In this document: positions 17,560 to 27,144 of the stretch, one piece after another | How positions within the stretch are numbered: the stretch's first letter is position 1 | Layout: each line of letters opens with the position of its first letter | Origin: Armatimonadota bacterium | Lineage (GTDB): Bacteria > Armatimonadota > Fimbriimonadia > Fimbriimonadales > Fimbriimonadaceae | DNA: 64,000 nt | Assembly: GCA_020161505.1 (NCBI GenBank) | Contig: JAIUNY010000001.1 | Coordinates: 62,001 to 126,000 of the forward strand | Direction: 5' to 3' | The notes under the pieces: generated by a model | Told to the model about the DNA's origin: nothing | The model's database searches: none | The model's input: only the letters and a program-made list of their open reading frames with translations | Position numbers and translations under genes: made by a program

Positions 17560-18474
17560 GTGCCGATTGCGTCCATCCAAGGCTTGACTGTCCGCTACGG
17601 GAGCTTCACTGCTCTCTCGGACTTCTCCCTGGAACTTCCAGAGGGATGTGTTGGCCTGCTCGGCCCGAATGGCGCAGGGAAGACCACCTTCCTCAAGACG
17701 CTCCTGGGATTCATCAAACCAGCAAGCGGAGGCGGTCACGTGCTCGGGTTTGACATCGCCCGCCAGGGGCGTGAGATCCGTCAGGGGCTGGGATACATGC
17801 CGGAGCAGGACTGCCACATCCCTGGGATGAGCGCAGTTTCGTTTGTCGCCTACGCTGGTGAACTTGCCGGACTGCCCCGAAACCAGGCCCTGCGCCGAGC
17901 CCATGAGGTGTTGGAATACACCGGTCTCGGTGAGGCGCGGTACCGCAACGTGGACACCTACTCCACCGGGATGAGGCAGCGCATCAAGCTAGCCCAAGCC
18001 CTGGTTCACGGCCCGAAGCTCCTCCTTCTCGACGAACCGACGAACGGCCTCGACCCGAAAGGCCGCCAAGAAATGCTGACTCTCGTGCGTGATATCAGCC
18101 ACGGAAAAGGTGTGAACGTGCTGGTCTGCAGCCACCTCTTGCCCGACATCGAGCGCACCTGCGACGAAGTCGTCGTTCTGCACCAAGGCCGGCTCCGGGC
18201 CCAGCAATCAGTGACCAATCTGAGGTTGCTGGATGGGGCTCCGATTGATGTCGAGCTCCGTGAGTTCTCCCCGGTGTTCATCCACGCCGCCGAGGCTCAA
18301 GGTCTCACCTACATCGAGGCGCGCGGACATGTCGTCCGGCTGCAGGGGCGGGGAACTCAAGAAGAAAGTGCCGCCCAGATCTATCAAGCCGCTCGATCCG
18401 CCGGCGTCCAAGTTCGAGGGCTCACCCTCGCCCAGCGGTCGCTGGAAGAAGCTTTCCTTGAGGTGATTCAATGA
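17560..18474 (+). CDS. ABC-2 type exporter ATP-binding protein (first copy)
   Basis: 304 residues from GTG 17560. Walker A is GPNGAGKTTFLKTLLG, the signature is YSTGMRQRIKLAQAL, Walker B is LLLLDEPTNGLDP and the switch His is in VLVCSHLL. The C-terminal 90 residues are the extension typical of CcmA/NatA-like exporters. Its stop overlaps the following permease start by 4 bp. It is the first of two ATPase/permease pairs in a row; the substrate is unknown. Confidence 0.93.
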   Translation: MPIASIQGLTVRYGSFTALSDFSLELPEGCVGLLGPNGAGKTTFLKTLLGFIKPASGGGHVLGFDIARQGREIRQGLGYMPEQDCHIPGMSAVSFVAYAGELAGLPRNQALRRAHEVLEYTGLGEARYRNVDTYSTGMRQRIKLAQALVHGPKLLLLDEPTNGLDPKGRQEMLTLVRDISHGKGVNVLVCSHLLPDIERTCDEVVVLHQGRLRAQQSVTNLRLLDGAPIDVELREFSPVFIHAAEAQGLTYIEARGHVVRLQGRGTQEESAAQIYQAARSAGVQVRGLTLAQRSLEEAFLEVIQ

Positions 18475-19415
18475 GCAGTCCGATTTCCGATCTTACATAT
18501 CGAGGCTATCAGGGCGGGCTCGCTCCGGATAAATCGCGCTGGCAAGTGATCTTCCGCCAAGCGTTGCGGATGGCCCTCAAGAAGCGCGCCTACTGGATCC
18601 TCATGGTGCTCAGCGGAGCGCACTATCTGATTTTCATCGCTGTCAGTTACTTCATCGACAGCTTCGCCGGGAACATGGGTGGCGAGCAGCTGAAGGAGCA
18701 ATTTTTCAATCGAATCATCTGGCGCGATCAGTTCCTGCAAGGCTTCCAACTCGGGCATTTCCTGCTGATGTCGATTGCTCTGCTGGTTGGCGCCGGGGCG
18801 ATTGCAAACGACAATCGCTCGAAAGCACTCTTGGTTTATCTCAGCAAGCCCTGCAGCAAGCGCGACTATCTGATTGGAAAGTGGATGGGGATGTTCGTGC
18901 CGATCGCGATGGCCCTGGCGATCCCCGCGACGATTTTCTACTTCTACGGAGCGATGAACTACCGGGAATTCGGCTTCCTCACCGACGACCCGTGGCTCTA
19001 TCCCAAGGTGATCGGCGCGATAGGGCTGGCGTCAGCCTTCCAAAGTTCGGTGATCCTTGGCATCAGCTCCCTGTTTGATCAAGGCCGACTTGCCGGTGCC
19101 GCCTACGCCGGAGCCTATGTGCTCACCGGAATCTTCGCCGGAATCGCCCAGACCATCGCGGCGAACCAGAAGCTCCCGGAATCGGTGATGCCCTGGGTGG
19201 ATCGACTGCATTACCTCTCGCTGTACGGCGGCATCGAGGGCATCTACAAGACGGTCTTGCAGACCGACGGCAGTTTCTCATTTCGAGATAGAGGTGAGAG
19301 TTTCTTGGTTCCCCGACCGGAACTTTGGCTGCTTGCCGTCGTGGTGATTCTCCCCGTGACCGGTCTCCTGTGGGCGGCATGGCGAAAGGTTCGCGCCGTG
19401 GAGGTGGTCGGGTGA
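18471..19415 (+). CDS. ABC-2 type permease (first copy)
   Basis: 314 residues with about six hydrophobic segments, the first at WILMVLSGAHYLIFIAVSYF and the last at LLAVVVILPVTGLLWAAW. The stretch NDNRSKALLVYLSKPCSKRDYLIGKWMGMF is characteristic of ABC-2 permeases. It overlaps both neighbouring ATPase genes by 4 bp, so all are one transcript. The substrate is not known. Confidence 0.88.
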   Translation: MSSPISDLTYRGYQGGLAPDKSRWQVIFRQALRMALKKRAYWILMVLSGAHYLIFIAVSYFIDSFAGNMGGEQLKEQFFNRIIWRDQFLQGFQLGHFLLMSIALLVGAGAIANDNRSKALLVYLSKPCSKRDYLIGKWMGMFVPIAMALAIPATIFYFYGAMNYREFGFLTDDPWLYPKVIGAIGLASAFQSSVILGISSLFDQGRLAGAAYAGAYVLTGIFAGIAQTIAANQKLPESVMPWVDRLHYLSLYGGIEGIYKTVLQTDGSFSFRDRGESFLVPRPELWLLAVVVILPVTGLLWAAWRKVRAVEVVG

Positions 19416-20326
19416 TCGAACTCCGCAACGCATCACGCTGGTACGGCGAAGTGATCGGCTTGAACGATGTTTCCTGCGAAATCGGCCCCGGTGTCACCGC
19501 ATTGCTCGGGCAAAACGGGGCGGGGAAGTCCACTCTCATGCGCCTGGTCACAGGTCAGATTCGCCCGACGACCGGCGATGTTCTCGTTTTTGGTGAAGAT
19601 CCGTTTGCAAACCCGAATGTTTTCGCCAAGTTGGGGCTCTGTCCGGATATCGACTCTTTTCCTGAGCATCTGAGCGGGCGGGATTTCGTGATTCGCATGG
19701 CTCGGCTCATGGGATTGGGGGCGAGCGAGGCGAAACGCAAAGTCGAGGAGGCCCTGGTCACTGTCGGCATGGCGGAGCGCGCTGCGAAGCCGCTCAAGGG
19801 CTACAGCAAAGGGATGCGCCAGCGCATCAAGCTCGCCCAAGCGATGATCCATGACCCGGAGATTTTGCTCCTCGATGAACCGCTCAATGGCCTGGATCCC
19901 GTCGGTCGTCGGGAGTTCATGGATGTCCTCGCCGGACTCGCCAACCAGGGCAAGTCGATCATCGTCAGCAGCCATATCTTATTTGAGGTCGAGCAGATGA
20001 CTCGCTCCATCCTGCTCCTCCACCGAGGCAGACTGCTGGCGGCGGGAGATGTCAGCTCGATTCGCGAACTCATCGACCGTCACCCCCACCGAATCCGGCT
20101 CCGATGCGAGCGCCTCCGCGAACTCGCAAGTGAGTGCGTGAAGTGGCCCTTTGTTGTCAGCGCGGAGATTGATCCTTTGGCCAATGAACTCGAAGTGAGA
20201 ACGAAGCAGGCAGACCTCTTCTATGACGGGCTCGCCGAACTTGCTCAGCGAGGAATTGTCGTCACGATGATCCAAAGCCCCGACAACAACCTGGAATCGG
20301 TGTACGAGTATCTGGTGGAGGCCTAA
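19412..20326 (+). CDS. ABC-2 type exporter ATP-binding protein (second copy)
   Basis: 304 residues from GTG 19412, which overlaps the permease stop (GTGA); a longer frame from 19325 would only repeat the permease end. Walker A is GQNGAGKSTLMRLVTG, the signature is YSKGMRQRIKLAQAM, Walker B is ILLLDEPLNGLDP. It resembles the first ATPase closely in the signature region (GMRQRIKLAQA in both), pointing to an old duplication of an ATPase-permease pair. Confidence 0.93.
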   Translation: MIELRNASRWYGEVIGLNDVSCEIGPGVTALLGQNGAGKSTLMRLVTGQIRPTTGDVLVFGEDPFANPNVFAKLGLCPDIDSFPEHLSGRDFVIRMARLMGLGASEAKRKVEEALVTVGMAERAAKPLKGYSKGMRQRIKLAQAMIHDPEILLLDEPLNGLDPVGRREFMDVLAGLANQGKSIIVSSHILFEVEQMTRSILLLHRGRLLAAGDVSSIRELIDRHPHRIRLRCERLRELASECVKWPFVVSAEIDPLANELEVRTKQADLFYDGLAELAQRGIVVTMIQSPDNNLESVYEYLVEA

Positions 20327-20329
20327 GCG

Positions 20330-21103
20330 ATGATCCAGTTTGCCTTCCAAAACACGCTGCAAGACTTCCTGCGCCTCGGACGCTTTCTCACCTGGGGGCT
20401 TGTGGCTCTTGGGGTTGGGATTGCCGCGTTTGTCTGGTCACGATTCCAGCCCGGTGCGGGGCCAGAGACGTATGGTCAGGTCTCTCAGGTCATCGTGTTG
20501 CGGGTTCTTGCCTTGAGCTCCGCCATCTTCACCGTACAGGTGATCAGCGCGGAAGTCGAGCAAAAAACCATCGTTTACTGGCTCACCCGTCGTCTCTCCC
20601 GGACGCAGGTTCTGGTGTCTCGGACTTTGGCGAGCATTGTTGCCGTCATCGTGACCACCAGCGCGGCCTGGCTCGTTTCCGGTCTTGCCGTGCTCGGGCC
20701 GAGGGCGTTTCAGACCGGAGCGTTTTGGTGGGATTTCGTGCTCATCGTGATCGGAGCCTTTGCGTACGGAGCATTTTTCGTCTTTCTAAGTCTGCTCCTC
20801 AACAAGGCGATGATCTACTGCTTGCTCTTCGCTTTCGGCTGGGAAACCTTCGTGCCGAATATGCCGGGCGACCTGACTTACATGTCGATTTACCCTTATT
20901 TGCGCGCCTTGGGCAAGCATCCGGCACCTCAGCAGCAGGGCGAAGCAGGGCTAACCGACGTCCTTTCCGGCGGCCTCTCGAGTATTGCCATTGCCCCACA
21001 GGCGGCATGGATCGTGCTCATCGGGATCACGGTCTTCTTTGCCGGACTCAGCATCTACTGGTTCAATCACTTCGAGTATTCGCCTCGCGAAGACTCAGAA
21101 TGA
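20330..21103 (+). CDS. ABC-2 type permease (second copy)
   Basis: 257 residues with about six hydrophobic segments. QVISAEVEQKTIVYWLTRRLSRTQVLVSRTLASI is the cytoplasmic loop typical of ABC-2 permeases. It starts 3 bp after the second ATPase and is the last gene of the four-gene operon. Its stop codon abuts the stop codon of the convergent polymerase gene with no bases between. Confidence 0.85.
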   Translation: MIQFAFQNTLQDFLRLGRFLTWGLVALGVGIAAFVWSRFQPGAGPETYGQVSQVIVLRVLALSSAIFTVQVISAEVEQKTIVYWLTRRLSRTQVLVSRTLASIVAVIVTTSAAWLVSGLAVLGPRAFQTGAFWWDFVLIVIGAFAYGAFFVFLSLLLNKAMIYCLLFAFGWETFVPNMPGDLTYMSIYPYLRALGKHPAPQQQGEAGLTDVLSGGLSSIAIAPQAAWIVLIGITVFFAGLSIYWFNHFEYSPREDSE

Positions 21104-22399
21104 TCAGTCATCCGATTCGGGCTTTGGAAAGATATCGGCATTCCGAGTGTTCACCCACTCGTGATCGCCTTTCCCTTCGCTGAAGAGCCACGTTTTCTGG
21201 AACGCGATCTTCTCACTCGCGGCATCCTTGGCTTTGTGGAGCCCCGCAATGTAGACGGTGTTCTTGCCGAACTTCTGGTTCATGGCGTCCACCGCCGGCA
21301 TGAGCTTGCTCCGATCTTGCTCGGGCTCCTCGAACAAAGAGGGGGTGATGGCCTCGACCTTCTGGAGCCCCGTGAAGGTGATGCCCACTTTGAGGGGCAT
21401 ACGAAAATCTCGTTTTTCCCAGACTTCCAAGACGCGATCCCAGATCGCAAGCGTATCTTGCGTCGCGGGGATGTGGAACTCCGCGTGCCAGCTCTTTTCT
21501 TTGCCAGAAACGGAGACGCTCACCCGCGTGGTCCAGAGGCCTTCAGCGCGGAGTCGCGCCGTGGCTTTGTGGGTGAGCCGTTGAAGGATATCTCGGCAGC
21601 CCCGGTCGGTGCGATGCTGCGGCGGCAAAACGTGAGAGTGCCCGAGACTCTTGCCGGTTTCATTTGTAAAGTCGAGATCGTATCCGCGCAGGAGGTACCA
21701 CCATCTCTCGCCGATCACCGAGCCAAAGGCTCGTGCGAGTTCTTGCGGATTTCGGTCGATCAGATCATCGCTCCGAAAAACGCCACTGGCCATCAGTCGA
21801 GCTTCCATCTTCCGGTTGATCCCAGTGAATTCGGTCAGCCTCATCCCGCGAAGGCGATCGGGGAGTTCACTGGCTTCGAGCACGACAAGCCCGTTCGGTT
21901 TCTCAAACTCTGTTGCGAGTTTGGCGAGCCAGGCGTTCGGGGCGATCCCGACGCTGGAGGTCAGCACGGGAGAGACTTCATCGGCGATCGCCTCCTTGAC
22001 CCTCCGCCCCAGATCGAGCGCGTGATCCCTTGCCATTTCTTCGCCGAGCAGCCGGAAGCGCATCTCGTCGATGCTGCAAACCTTGTCCACCGGCAGAACC
22101 TGATCCACCGCCTTGAGCACTTGTTGGTGAAGATGCACGTACAGCGAGGGGGTCGCCGGAACGATCTGGATATCGGGGCACATCCGCATCGCATCCCCGA
22201 CCTTCGTGCCGGTACGAACCCCGAACGCTTTGGCGGGATAGCTTGCCGCGATGATCGTCGCGCTGGGGCCAGGTGTGGGAGCCACCGCGATGGGCTTGCC
22301 TCTGAGCTCGGGATGCTGCACCTGCTCCGCCGAAGCGAAGTAAGAGTTGAAATCAAGGAACAACCACCTCAGGGGTCGAGACTGATCCAAAGGCACCAT
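21104..22399 (-). CDS. Y-family DNA polymerase (DinB/UmuC family)
   Basis: 431 residues. Motif LFLDFNSYFASAEQ carries the first catalytic Asp; CSIDEMRFRL carries the second acidic pair (SIDE). TSSVGIAPNAWLAKLATEFEKPNGL and the helix-hairpin-helix LTEFTGINRKMEARLMASG follow, and the C-terminal part is the little-finger domain. It should perform error-prone translesion synthesis. It has its own upstream inverted repeat and no imuA/dnaE2 partner here. It could be a DinB-type or UmuC-type enzyme; I leave the symbol blank. Confidence 0.9.
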   Translation of the reverse strand: MVPLDQSRPLRWLFLDFNSYFASAEQVQHPELRGKPIAVAPTPGPSATIIAASYPAKAFGVRTGTKVGDAMRMCPDIQIVPATPSLYVHLHQQVLKAVDQVLPVDKVCSIDEMRFRLLGEEMARDHALDLGRRVKEAIADEVSPVLTSSVGIAPNAWLAKLATEFEKPNGLVVLEASELPDRLRGMRLTEFTGINRKMEARLMASGVFRSDDLIDRNPQELARAFGSVIGERWWYLLRGYDLDFTNETGKSLGHSHVLPPQHRTDRGCRDILQRLTHKATARLRAEGLWTTRVSVSVSGKEKSWHAEFHIPATQDTLAIWDRVLEVWEKRDFRMPLKVGITFTGLQKVEAITPSLFEEPEQDRSKLMPAVDAMNQKFGKNTVYIAGLHKAKDAASEKIAFQKTWLFSEGKGDHEWVNTRNADIFPKPESDD

Positions 22400-22407
22400 G
22401 GCAGATA

Positions 22408-22425
22408 AGTAGTATTGTGTCTACT
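22408..22425. promoter_or_regulatory. Inverted repeat before the Y-family polymerase gene
   Basis: AGTAG-N8-CTACT lies 9 bp before the polymerase start codon, in the place expected for an operator such as a damage-response repressor site. It does not match the known Gram-positive (GAAC-N4-GTTC) or E. coli LexA boxes. Confidence 0.35.
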
Positions 22426-22547
22426 GAAAGGTATGATACAACCCATTCGACGCCGAAGCAAACGAAAGTAGGTCAAAGGAAGGCTTTCTTCGGCCCCGGA
22501 CGATCCTTGGCCCGGAAATCGCCGTAGGTTTGGATTCAAGGTCATTC

Positions 22548-23927
22548 ATGGAAGTCCCTCCCGTTGCCCCCCCACCGATTGCCGAGCCCGCTGGGATTCC
22601 CGAGCCTGTCCGGCGTCCTTTCGCCGGAGCCTGGGCGTTACTCGCGATTATTATCGTCGCCTTCACGGCCCTCCAGTTGACGGCCTACTTTGTACCGGGC
22701 TCCGACGAGTCAGCGGGTTCTGTCGAGATTTCGAGCTTTGAGCGTACGCTCAAGATCGAAGGCACGATGGCGCAATTGGCCGAGATGTCCCCTTCGGCGA
22801 GCAGCAGGGCCGGTAACCAAACCGCGAGTATCGAGAAGCTGATCGAGGATCTGAAGCCTTCGGCAACCAAGCGACCGCAAGCAGCCCGTGCTCTCGTGTT
22901 GATGCAGCACCATGTCGGTCAGGAGCCGTCCCAATCCGTGCTCCTTTACCTCGCCGATCAAGAGGCTGAGTTTTCGCAAGCCGGTCTTCTTGTCCAAGGG
23001 AGAGACCCCGGCGATTTGGTCACCAAGGGATCGACTCTGGATGCTTACGAAGAGCACCTGGTCAAAGAGATTCGGGGTGAGAAAACAAGCCTCGCTTCAC
23101 TCAGCGATCCGGGAGCCCTGATCAACATGACCCTTGCGATCTTCGGAGGAGTGACCGTGCTCATTGGAGGTTGCGCGGTTCTGTTCTGGTACTGGACTGC
23201 GAGGAGGCAGTTCTCTCCCGTTGGGTATGCGAGCCATGAGACGATCCAGGGAGCCGATGTCCGTGGTGTCAGGATGTGCCTCTATTTCGCCTCATTCTTT
23301 GCCGCCCAGATTGTCGCGGGAATCGCGGTTGCCGCCCTGGGGTGGGGAGTTGTTGAGGCAGGCATGCTCACGATGTCCCTCGGATTACTCGGCGTCGCCC
23401 TGGCGGTATTCACCCCCATTGCCGGATTCAAAGAGTCGTTCGCATCGATTCTCGGGGACCGCACCAAGGTGGGACAGAAGATCGGCATCGGGTTCCTGGC
23501 GTACATGGCGAACCTTCCGCTTGTCCTCGTGATTACCTTGATTTCGTTCCAACTTCTGCAGAATCTGCCCACACCGAGCCATGGCGCGATCGAGGACTTC
23601 ACGCAGAATGCCACGCCGATGAAGTGGTTCACGCTCTTCCTGATGGCGGCGGTCTACGCCCCGATCACCGAGGAGATCATGTTCCGGGGCATGATGTTCC
23701 CTGGTCTCACGAAGGTACTGAAGAACCCCACGACAGCAATCGTTGGCACGAGTATCGGCTTCGCGGTCATTCACCCGCAAGGCCCGATTCTCTGGCCCGG
23801 TTTGGCGCTGATCGGCGCGACGGCGGCGGTCATCACTCGCCAAACGGGATCCTTGATCCCCGCGATTGCCATGCATGCGTTCCACAACGGAAGCCTGGTA
23901 TTCCTGAACTACGCGATCAACGGATGA
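22548..23927 (+). CDS. CPBP-family intramembrane metalloprotease
   Basis: 459 residues from ATG 22548; TTG 22530 is an alternative. An N-terminal Pro-rich stretch and one membrane segment precede an extracytoplasmic region of about 150 residues. A cluster of membrane helices follows, with the CPBP/CAAX motifs EEIMFRGMMF (EExxxR), FAVIHPQG and MHAFHNG, which supply the Glu and His metal ligands. Such proteins cleave or process membrane substrates. The stop overlaps the start of the desulfurase gene (ATGA). The large extra N-terminal domain is unusual. Confidence 0.85.
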   Translation: MEVPPVAPPPIAEPAGIPEPVRRPFAGAWALLAIIIVAFTALQLTAYFVPGSDESAGSVEISSFERTLKIEGTMAQLAEMSPSASSRAGNQTASIEKLIEDLKPSATKRPQAARALVLMQHHVGQEPSQSVLLYLADQEAEFSQAGLLVQGRDPGDLVTKGSTLDAYEEHLVKEIRGEKTSLASLSDPGALINMTLAIFGGVTVLIGGCAVLFWYWTARRQFSPVGYASHETIQGADVRGVRMCLYFASFFAAQIVAGIAVAALGWGVVEAGMLTMSLGLLGVALAVFTPIAGFKESFASILGDRTKVGQKIGIGFLAYMANLPLVLVITLISFQLLQNLPTPSHGAIEDFTQNATPMKWFTLFLMAAVYAPITEEIMFRGMMFPGLTKVLKNPTTAIVGTSIGFAVIHPQGPILWPGLALIGATAAVITRQTGSLIPAIAMHAFHNGSLVFLNYAING

Positions 23928-25060
23928 AGCGGATCTACCTCGACCACGCCGCAACCACGCCTCTGCTCCCGCAAGCAGCGGAGGCGATGGCCGCGTGGTC
24001 GGGGCACGAGTTCGGGAATCCGAGCAGTTTGCACGCCGAAGGACGGGCGGCCAAGCACGCGGTCGACGAAACCAGAGAGGCCTTCAGCGAGGCTCTTGGG
24101 TGTCTGTTCGGTGAGATTGTCTTCACAAGCAGCGGTACCGAGGCGGCGAATCTCGCCCTCATCGGGGCGGCTTTGGGGAACGAAAATCCTGCCCGGAATC
24201 GCATCTTGCTCGGGGCATCAGAGCACCACTGCGTGCTCCACACGAAGCCCCTTCTGGAGCGACTGGGCTACCGGGTTGACCTGATACCCGTGAATCATGA
24301 AGCGTTGATCGACCTCAACTGGCTGCAAGACCAAGCGCACGATGATCTGCTCATGGTGAGCGTGATGCAGGCGAACAACGAATTCGGAACGGTCCAGCCA
24401 GTTGCGGAAGTGAGCGCATGGGCCCGAGACCGAGGCGTTTTGATTCATCGGGATTCCGTGCAGACCTTTCCTGGGGCATGGACGGTCGATGAACCGTACG
24501 CTGACCTGGTGACAGTGAGCGCCCACAAGTTCAACGGCCCCAAAGGAGTTGGAGCGGCCTACGTTCGGGCTGGCACGAAGGTCGCCCCCATCGCCCTCGG
24601 AGGCGGACAAGAGCGCGAGATGCGGGCGGGGACAGAAAACGTCGCTGGGCTCGTTGGCGCAGCAGCCGCGTTGAGATGCCACCGAGAAAACGGGTCAACG
24701 ACCGAACAGAAGAGGATTGCCCGCGATGCCTTCGCTTCAACCCTGAGTGCAGCTTTCCAACCCACGGTGCGTTCGGCACCTCGATTGAGCGGACACCATC
24801 ATGTTCGTCTGCCGGGCGTGGATGCGGAGATCTTTCTCATCCGGCTCGACAAGGCCGGGGTCAGCGCGAGCAGCGGAGCCGCGTGCAGCAGCGGAAGCCT
24901 GGAGCCGAGCCATGTGATGATGGCGGCGGGATTCTCCGAGACCGAAGCGCGCGAGGGGCTCCGGTTCACATTTGGGTTCGGCGTGAGCGAATCTGATGCC
25001 TTCCGGGCGGCAAAGATCGTGAATGAAACCGCTGAAGCGATCCTCTTGCACCGCCGATAG
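23924..25060 (+). CDS. NifS/IscS-like cysteine desulfurase (class I type)
   Basis: 378 residues from ATG 23924 (MKRIYLDHAATTPLLPQA); the frame is open about 300 bp further upstream but there overlaps the CPBP gene. PLP Lys is in SAHKFNGPKGVGA, and the flexible Cys loop GVSASSGAACSSGSLEPSH matches IscS/NifS-type enzymes. QANNEFGTVQPV and GGGQEREMRAGTENV are further hallmarks. The role may be in tRNA thiolation or Fe-S delivery distinct from SufS. Coupling to a membrane protease gene is probably only a transcriptional convenience. Confidence 0.92.
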   Translation: MKRIYLDHAATTPLLPQAAEAMAAWSGHEFGNPSSLHAEGRAAKHAVDETREAFSEALGCLFGEIVFTSSGTEAANLALIGAALGNENPARNRILLGASEHHCVLHTKPLLERLGYRVDLIPVNHEALIDLNWLQDQAHDDLLMVSVMQANNEFGTVQPVAEVSAWARDRGVLIHRDSVQTFPGAWTVDEPYADLVTVSAHKFNGPKGVGAAYVRAGTKVAPIALGGGQEREMRAGTENVAGLVGAAAALRCHRENGSTTEQKRIARDAFASTLSAAFQPTVRSAPRLSGHHHVRLPGVDAEIFLIRLDKAGVSASSGAACSSGSLEPSHVMMAAGFSETEAREGLRFTFGFGVSESDAFRAAKIVNETAEAILLHRR

Positions 25061-25106
25061 GGCGAGGACACCAATATCGGTGCCCCCAATTGGCAAGGGA
25101 GAACCC

Positions 25107-26492
25107 CTAGACGGTCAGCACTTCGATGAGGTTGGTGTTTCCAGGTTTGCCGACGGGAACGCCGGCTGTGACAACCACCTTGTCCCCCACCTTGTAGCAC
25201 TTCCGGCGAAGAAACGCATTGATCGTTGCCCGGATCGCATCGTCCGTGTTCAGCGGCGTGTCGATCACGACGGCTTGAACCCCCCACACCACGCTCAACT
25301 GACGCTGGACCTTATCGCTCCAGCATGTGCAAAGGATCGGGGTGCCTGGTCGATACTTGCTCACCATACGCGGAGTCATGCCGCTGGTGCTCGTGGTGAG
25401 AATAGCCTTCGCTTTGACCCCTTCTGCAATCTTCACGGCGGCATGGGCGACAACATCGGTGGTGCTGTCCCGACGGAATTCGTCGTATTCGTCGCGGATC
25501 AGCATCTCCTCGGTTCGCTCGGCAATCTTCGCCATGATTCGTACCGATTCCAGCGGATACTGGCCCGCCGCCGTTTCGCCACTGAGCATGACCGCGTCGG
25601 TTCCGTCGAGGATCGCGTTGGCGACGTCGCTCGCCTCTGCCCGGGTGGGCCGAGAAGTGGTGATCATGCTCTCCAGCATTTGGGTTGCGGTGATAACCGG
25701 TTTGCCTGCGGCCTGGCACTTCCGGATAATCTTCTTTTGCGCGGCCGGGACGTCTTCGATCTCCATCTGGAGACCCAAGTCGCCACGGGCAACCATTAAA
25801 ACGTCGCTCAGTTTGATGATGTCATCCAGATCCTTGAGCGCTTCTTTGGTTTCAATTTTGGCGACAAGCTTCACAGAAGGATCGATTTTGTCGACAATCT
25901 GTCGGAGGTCGCGCATGTCGGCGCCACTCCTCACGTAGCTCAGGGCGATGTAGTCGCACCCGGCCATGACTGCTTGGTGGATGTCGCCGAGGTCCTTGGT
26001 TGTGAGCGCCGGGATATCAAACGACCGCCCGACGATGGTCACCCCTTGACGCGACTTCACAGTTCCTCCGGCGATGCACTTCGCCTCGTACATCGAGCCT
26101 TCGCCCGCCACAAGTTTGAGCTCAACTTGCCCATCACCCAGGAGAATCCGGTCGCCTTTGCGCATCGATTCCACGAGCGCGGGAGTATCGACCGGCAAGG
26201 TGACATCGCCCAGACCAATCGTGAGAGTCGATCCCGTGGGAATCACGAGTGGTGACTCCTTCAGGATCCCCATGCGTGTCTTCGGGCCTTGAAGATCCGC
26301 CATGATGCCGACCGGCCCCATTTCCGGGCTGGCGGCGCGGATCCACTCCATCTGCTGCTTTTTGCTCTCCCAGTCGCCGTGGCTACAGTTCAGGCGGGCA
26401 AGATTCATCCCCTCTTTGATCAAAGATTGGATCATGGCGGCGGAATCCACCGCCGGGCCTAGGGTGCATACGATCTTGGTTCGCCGCTTCAT
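25107..26492 (-). CDS. pyk: Pyruvate kinase
   Basis: 461 residues, normal length. It begins MKRRTKIVCTLGPAVDS and contains GMNLARLNCSHGDW, MADLQGPKTRMG, MVARGDLGLQMEIEDVPAAQKKII (the signature with the metal and PEP-binding acidic residues) and DAVMLSGETAAGQYP. The C-terminal allosteric domain is present. It makes ATP and pyruvate from PEP at the end of glycolysis. It is convergent with the NifS-like gene. Confidence 0.97.
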   Translation of the reverse strand: MKRRTKIVCTLGPAVDSAAMIQSLIKEGMNLARLNCSHGDWESKKQQMEWIRAASPEMGPVGIMADLQGPKTRMGILKESPLVIPTGSTLTIGLGDVTLPVDTPALVESMRKGDRILLGDGQVELKLVAGEGSMYEAKCIAGGTVKSRQGVTIVGRSFDIPALTTKDLGDIHQAVMAGCDYIALSYVRSGADMRDLRQIVDKIDPSVKLVAKIETKEALKDLDDIIKLSDVLMVARGDLGLQMEIEDVPAAQKKIIRKCQAAGKPVITATQMLESMITTSRPTRAEASDVANAILDGTDAVMLSGETAAGQYPLESVRIMAKIAERTEEMLIRDEYDEFRRDSTTDVVAHAAVKIAEGVKAKAILTTSTSGMTPRMVSKYRPGTPILCTCWSDKVQRQLSVVWGVQAVVIDTPLNTDDAIRATINAFLRRKCYKVGDKVVVTAGVPVGKPGNTNLIEVLTV

Positions 26493-26541
26493 GGTGCCTC
26501 GTCTAGTCTCCAGACGAAGCAGAGGCCCGTGGAGAAGGGGA

Positions 26542-27141
26542 TTATCCTGTTTTTAGGATCTTGCCCCAGTAAATACTCGGTAGCCGTTCGAGTTCTCCGA
26601 ACTTAAACGTGCCGAAAATGTGCTTTCCTCGCTCTTTCTGCGAGATCACGCTGCCGCCGAGCTTGATTTCTCGCCCTTCTTCGAGGAGAAAGAGCTCCAA
26701 AGGTTGCGATGCCGGGATCGGCTCCGACGTTTCGTAGGCAAGTCCGTTGGAGCCTGCCGCAGAGATGGAGATCACGGATGGAGCCCGTTGCGCGAGCCGA
26801 ATTTCCCCTTTGATGCGTGTCTTGAGAACAGTGAGCCTGAGTGGCGCGGGGCTGATCGCGAGCGGATTCCCGAGCTTGAGAGCCCACAGATCGTGGCTGA
26901 TCGGGCTGACTTCGCCGCTTCCGAGGATGTGGCTCTCCACTGTATAGGCTTCCGCCACCACGCGACCACTCGGCGCATACTGGTCGATGGTTTCCGATTC
27001 GAGTAAGAAGAAGCCGTTGTCGAATCGTCTCGCCACACCTGTGATCTGGGTGCCTTGCTCAATGACGGTCAGCCGGACCCTCTTTCCTAGCAGAGTGTCA
27101 ACTAATTGATCCAGCATTTCCTCATCCGTCGGCGCAGTCAT
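26542..27141 (-). CDS. Hypothetical protein, possibly PilZ-like
   Basis: 199 residues without signal peptide or membrane segment. Beta-rich N-terminal half (GKRVRLTVIEQGTQITGVARRFDNGFFLLE). The C-terminal half, VISISAAGSNGLAYETSEPI followed by GRKI-like strands and FGTFKFGELERLPSIYWGKIL, has the layout and ending of PilZ proteins. The RxxxR and D/NxSxxG motifs that bind c-di-GMP are not clearly present, so it would be a degenerate form at best. It starts 49 bp before pyk on the same strand. Confidence 0.6.
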   Translation of the reverse strand: MTAPTDEEMLDQLVDTLLGKRVRLTVIEQGTQITGVARRFDNGFFLLESETIDQYAPSGRVVAEAYTVESHILGSGEVSPISHDLWALKLGNPLAISPAPLRLTVLKTRIKGEIRLAQRAPSVISISAAGSNGLAYETSEPIPASQPLELFLLEEGREIKLGGSVISQKERGKHIFGTFKFGELERLPSIYWGKILKTG

Positions 27142-27144
27142 TGC

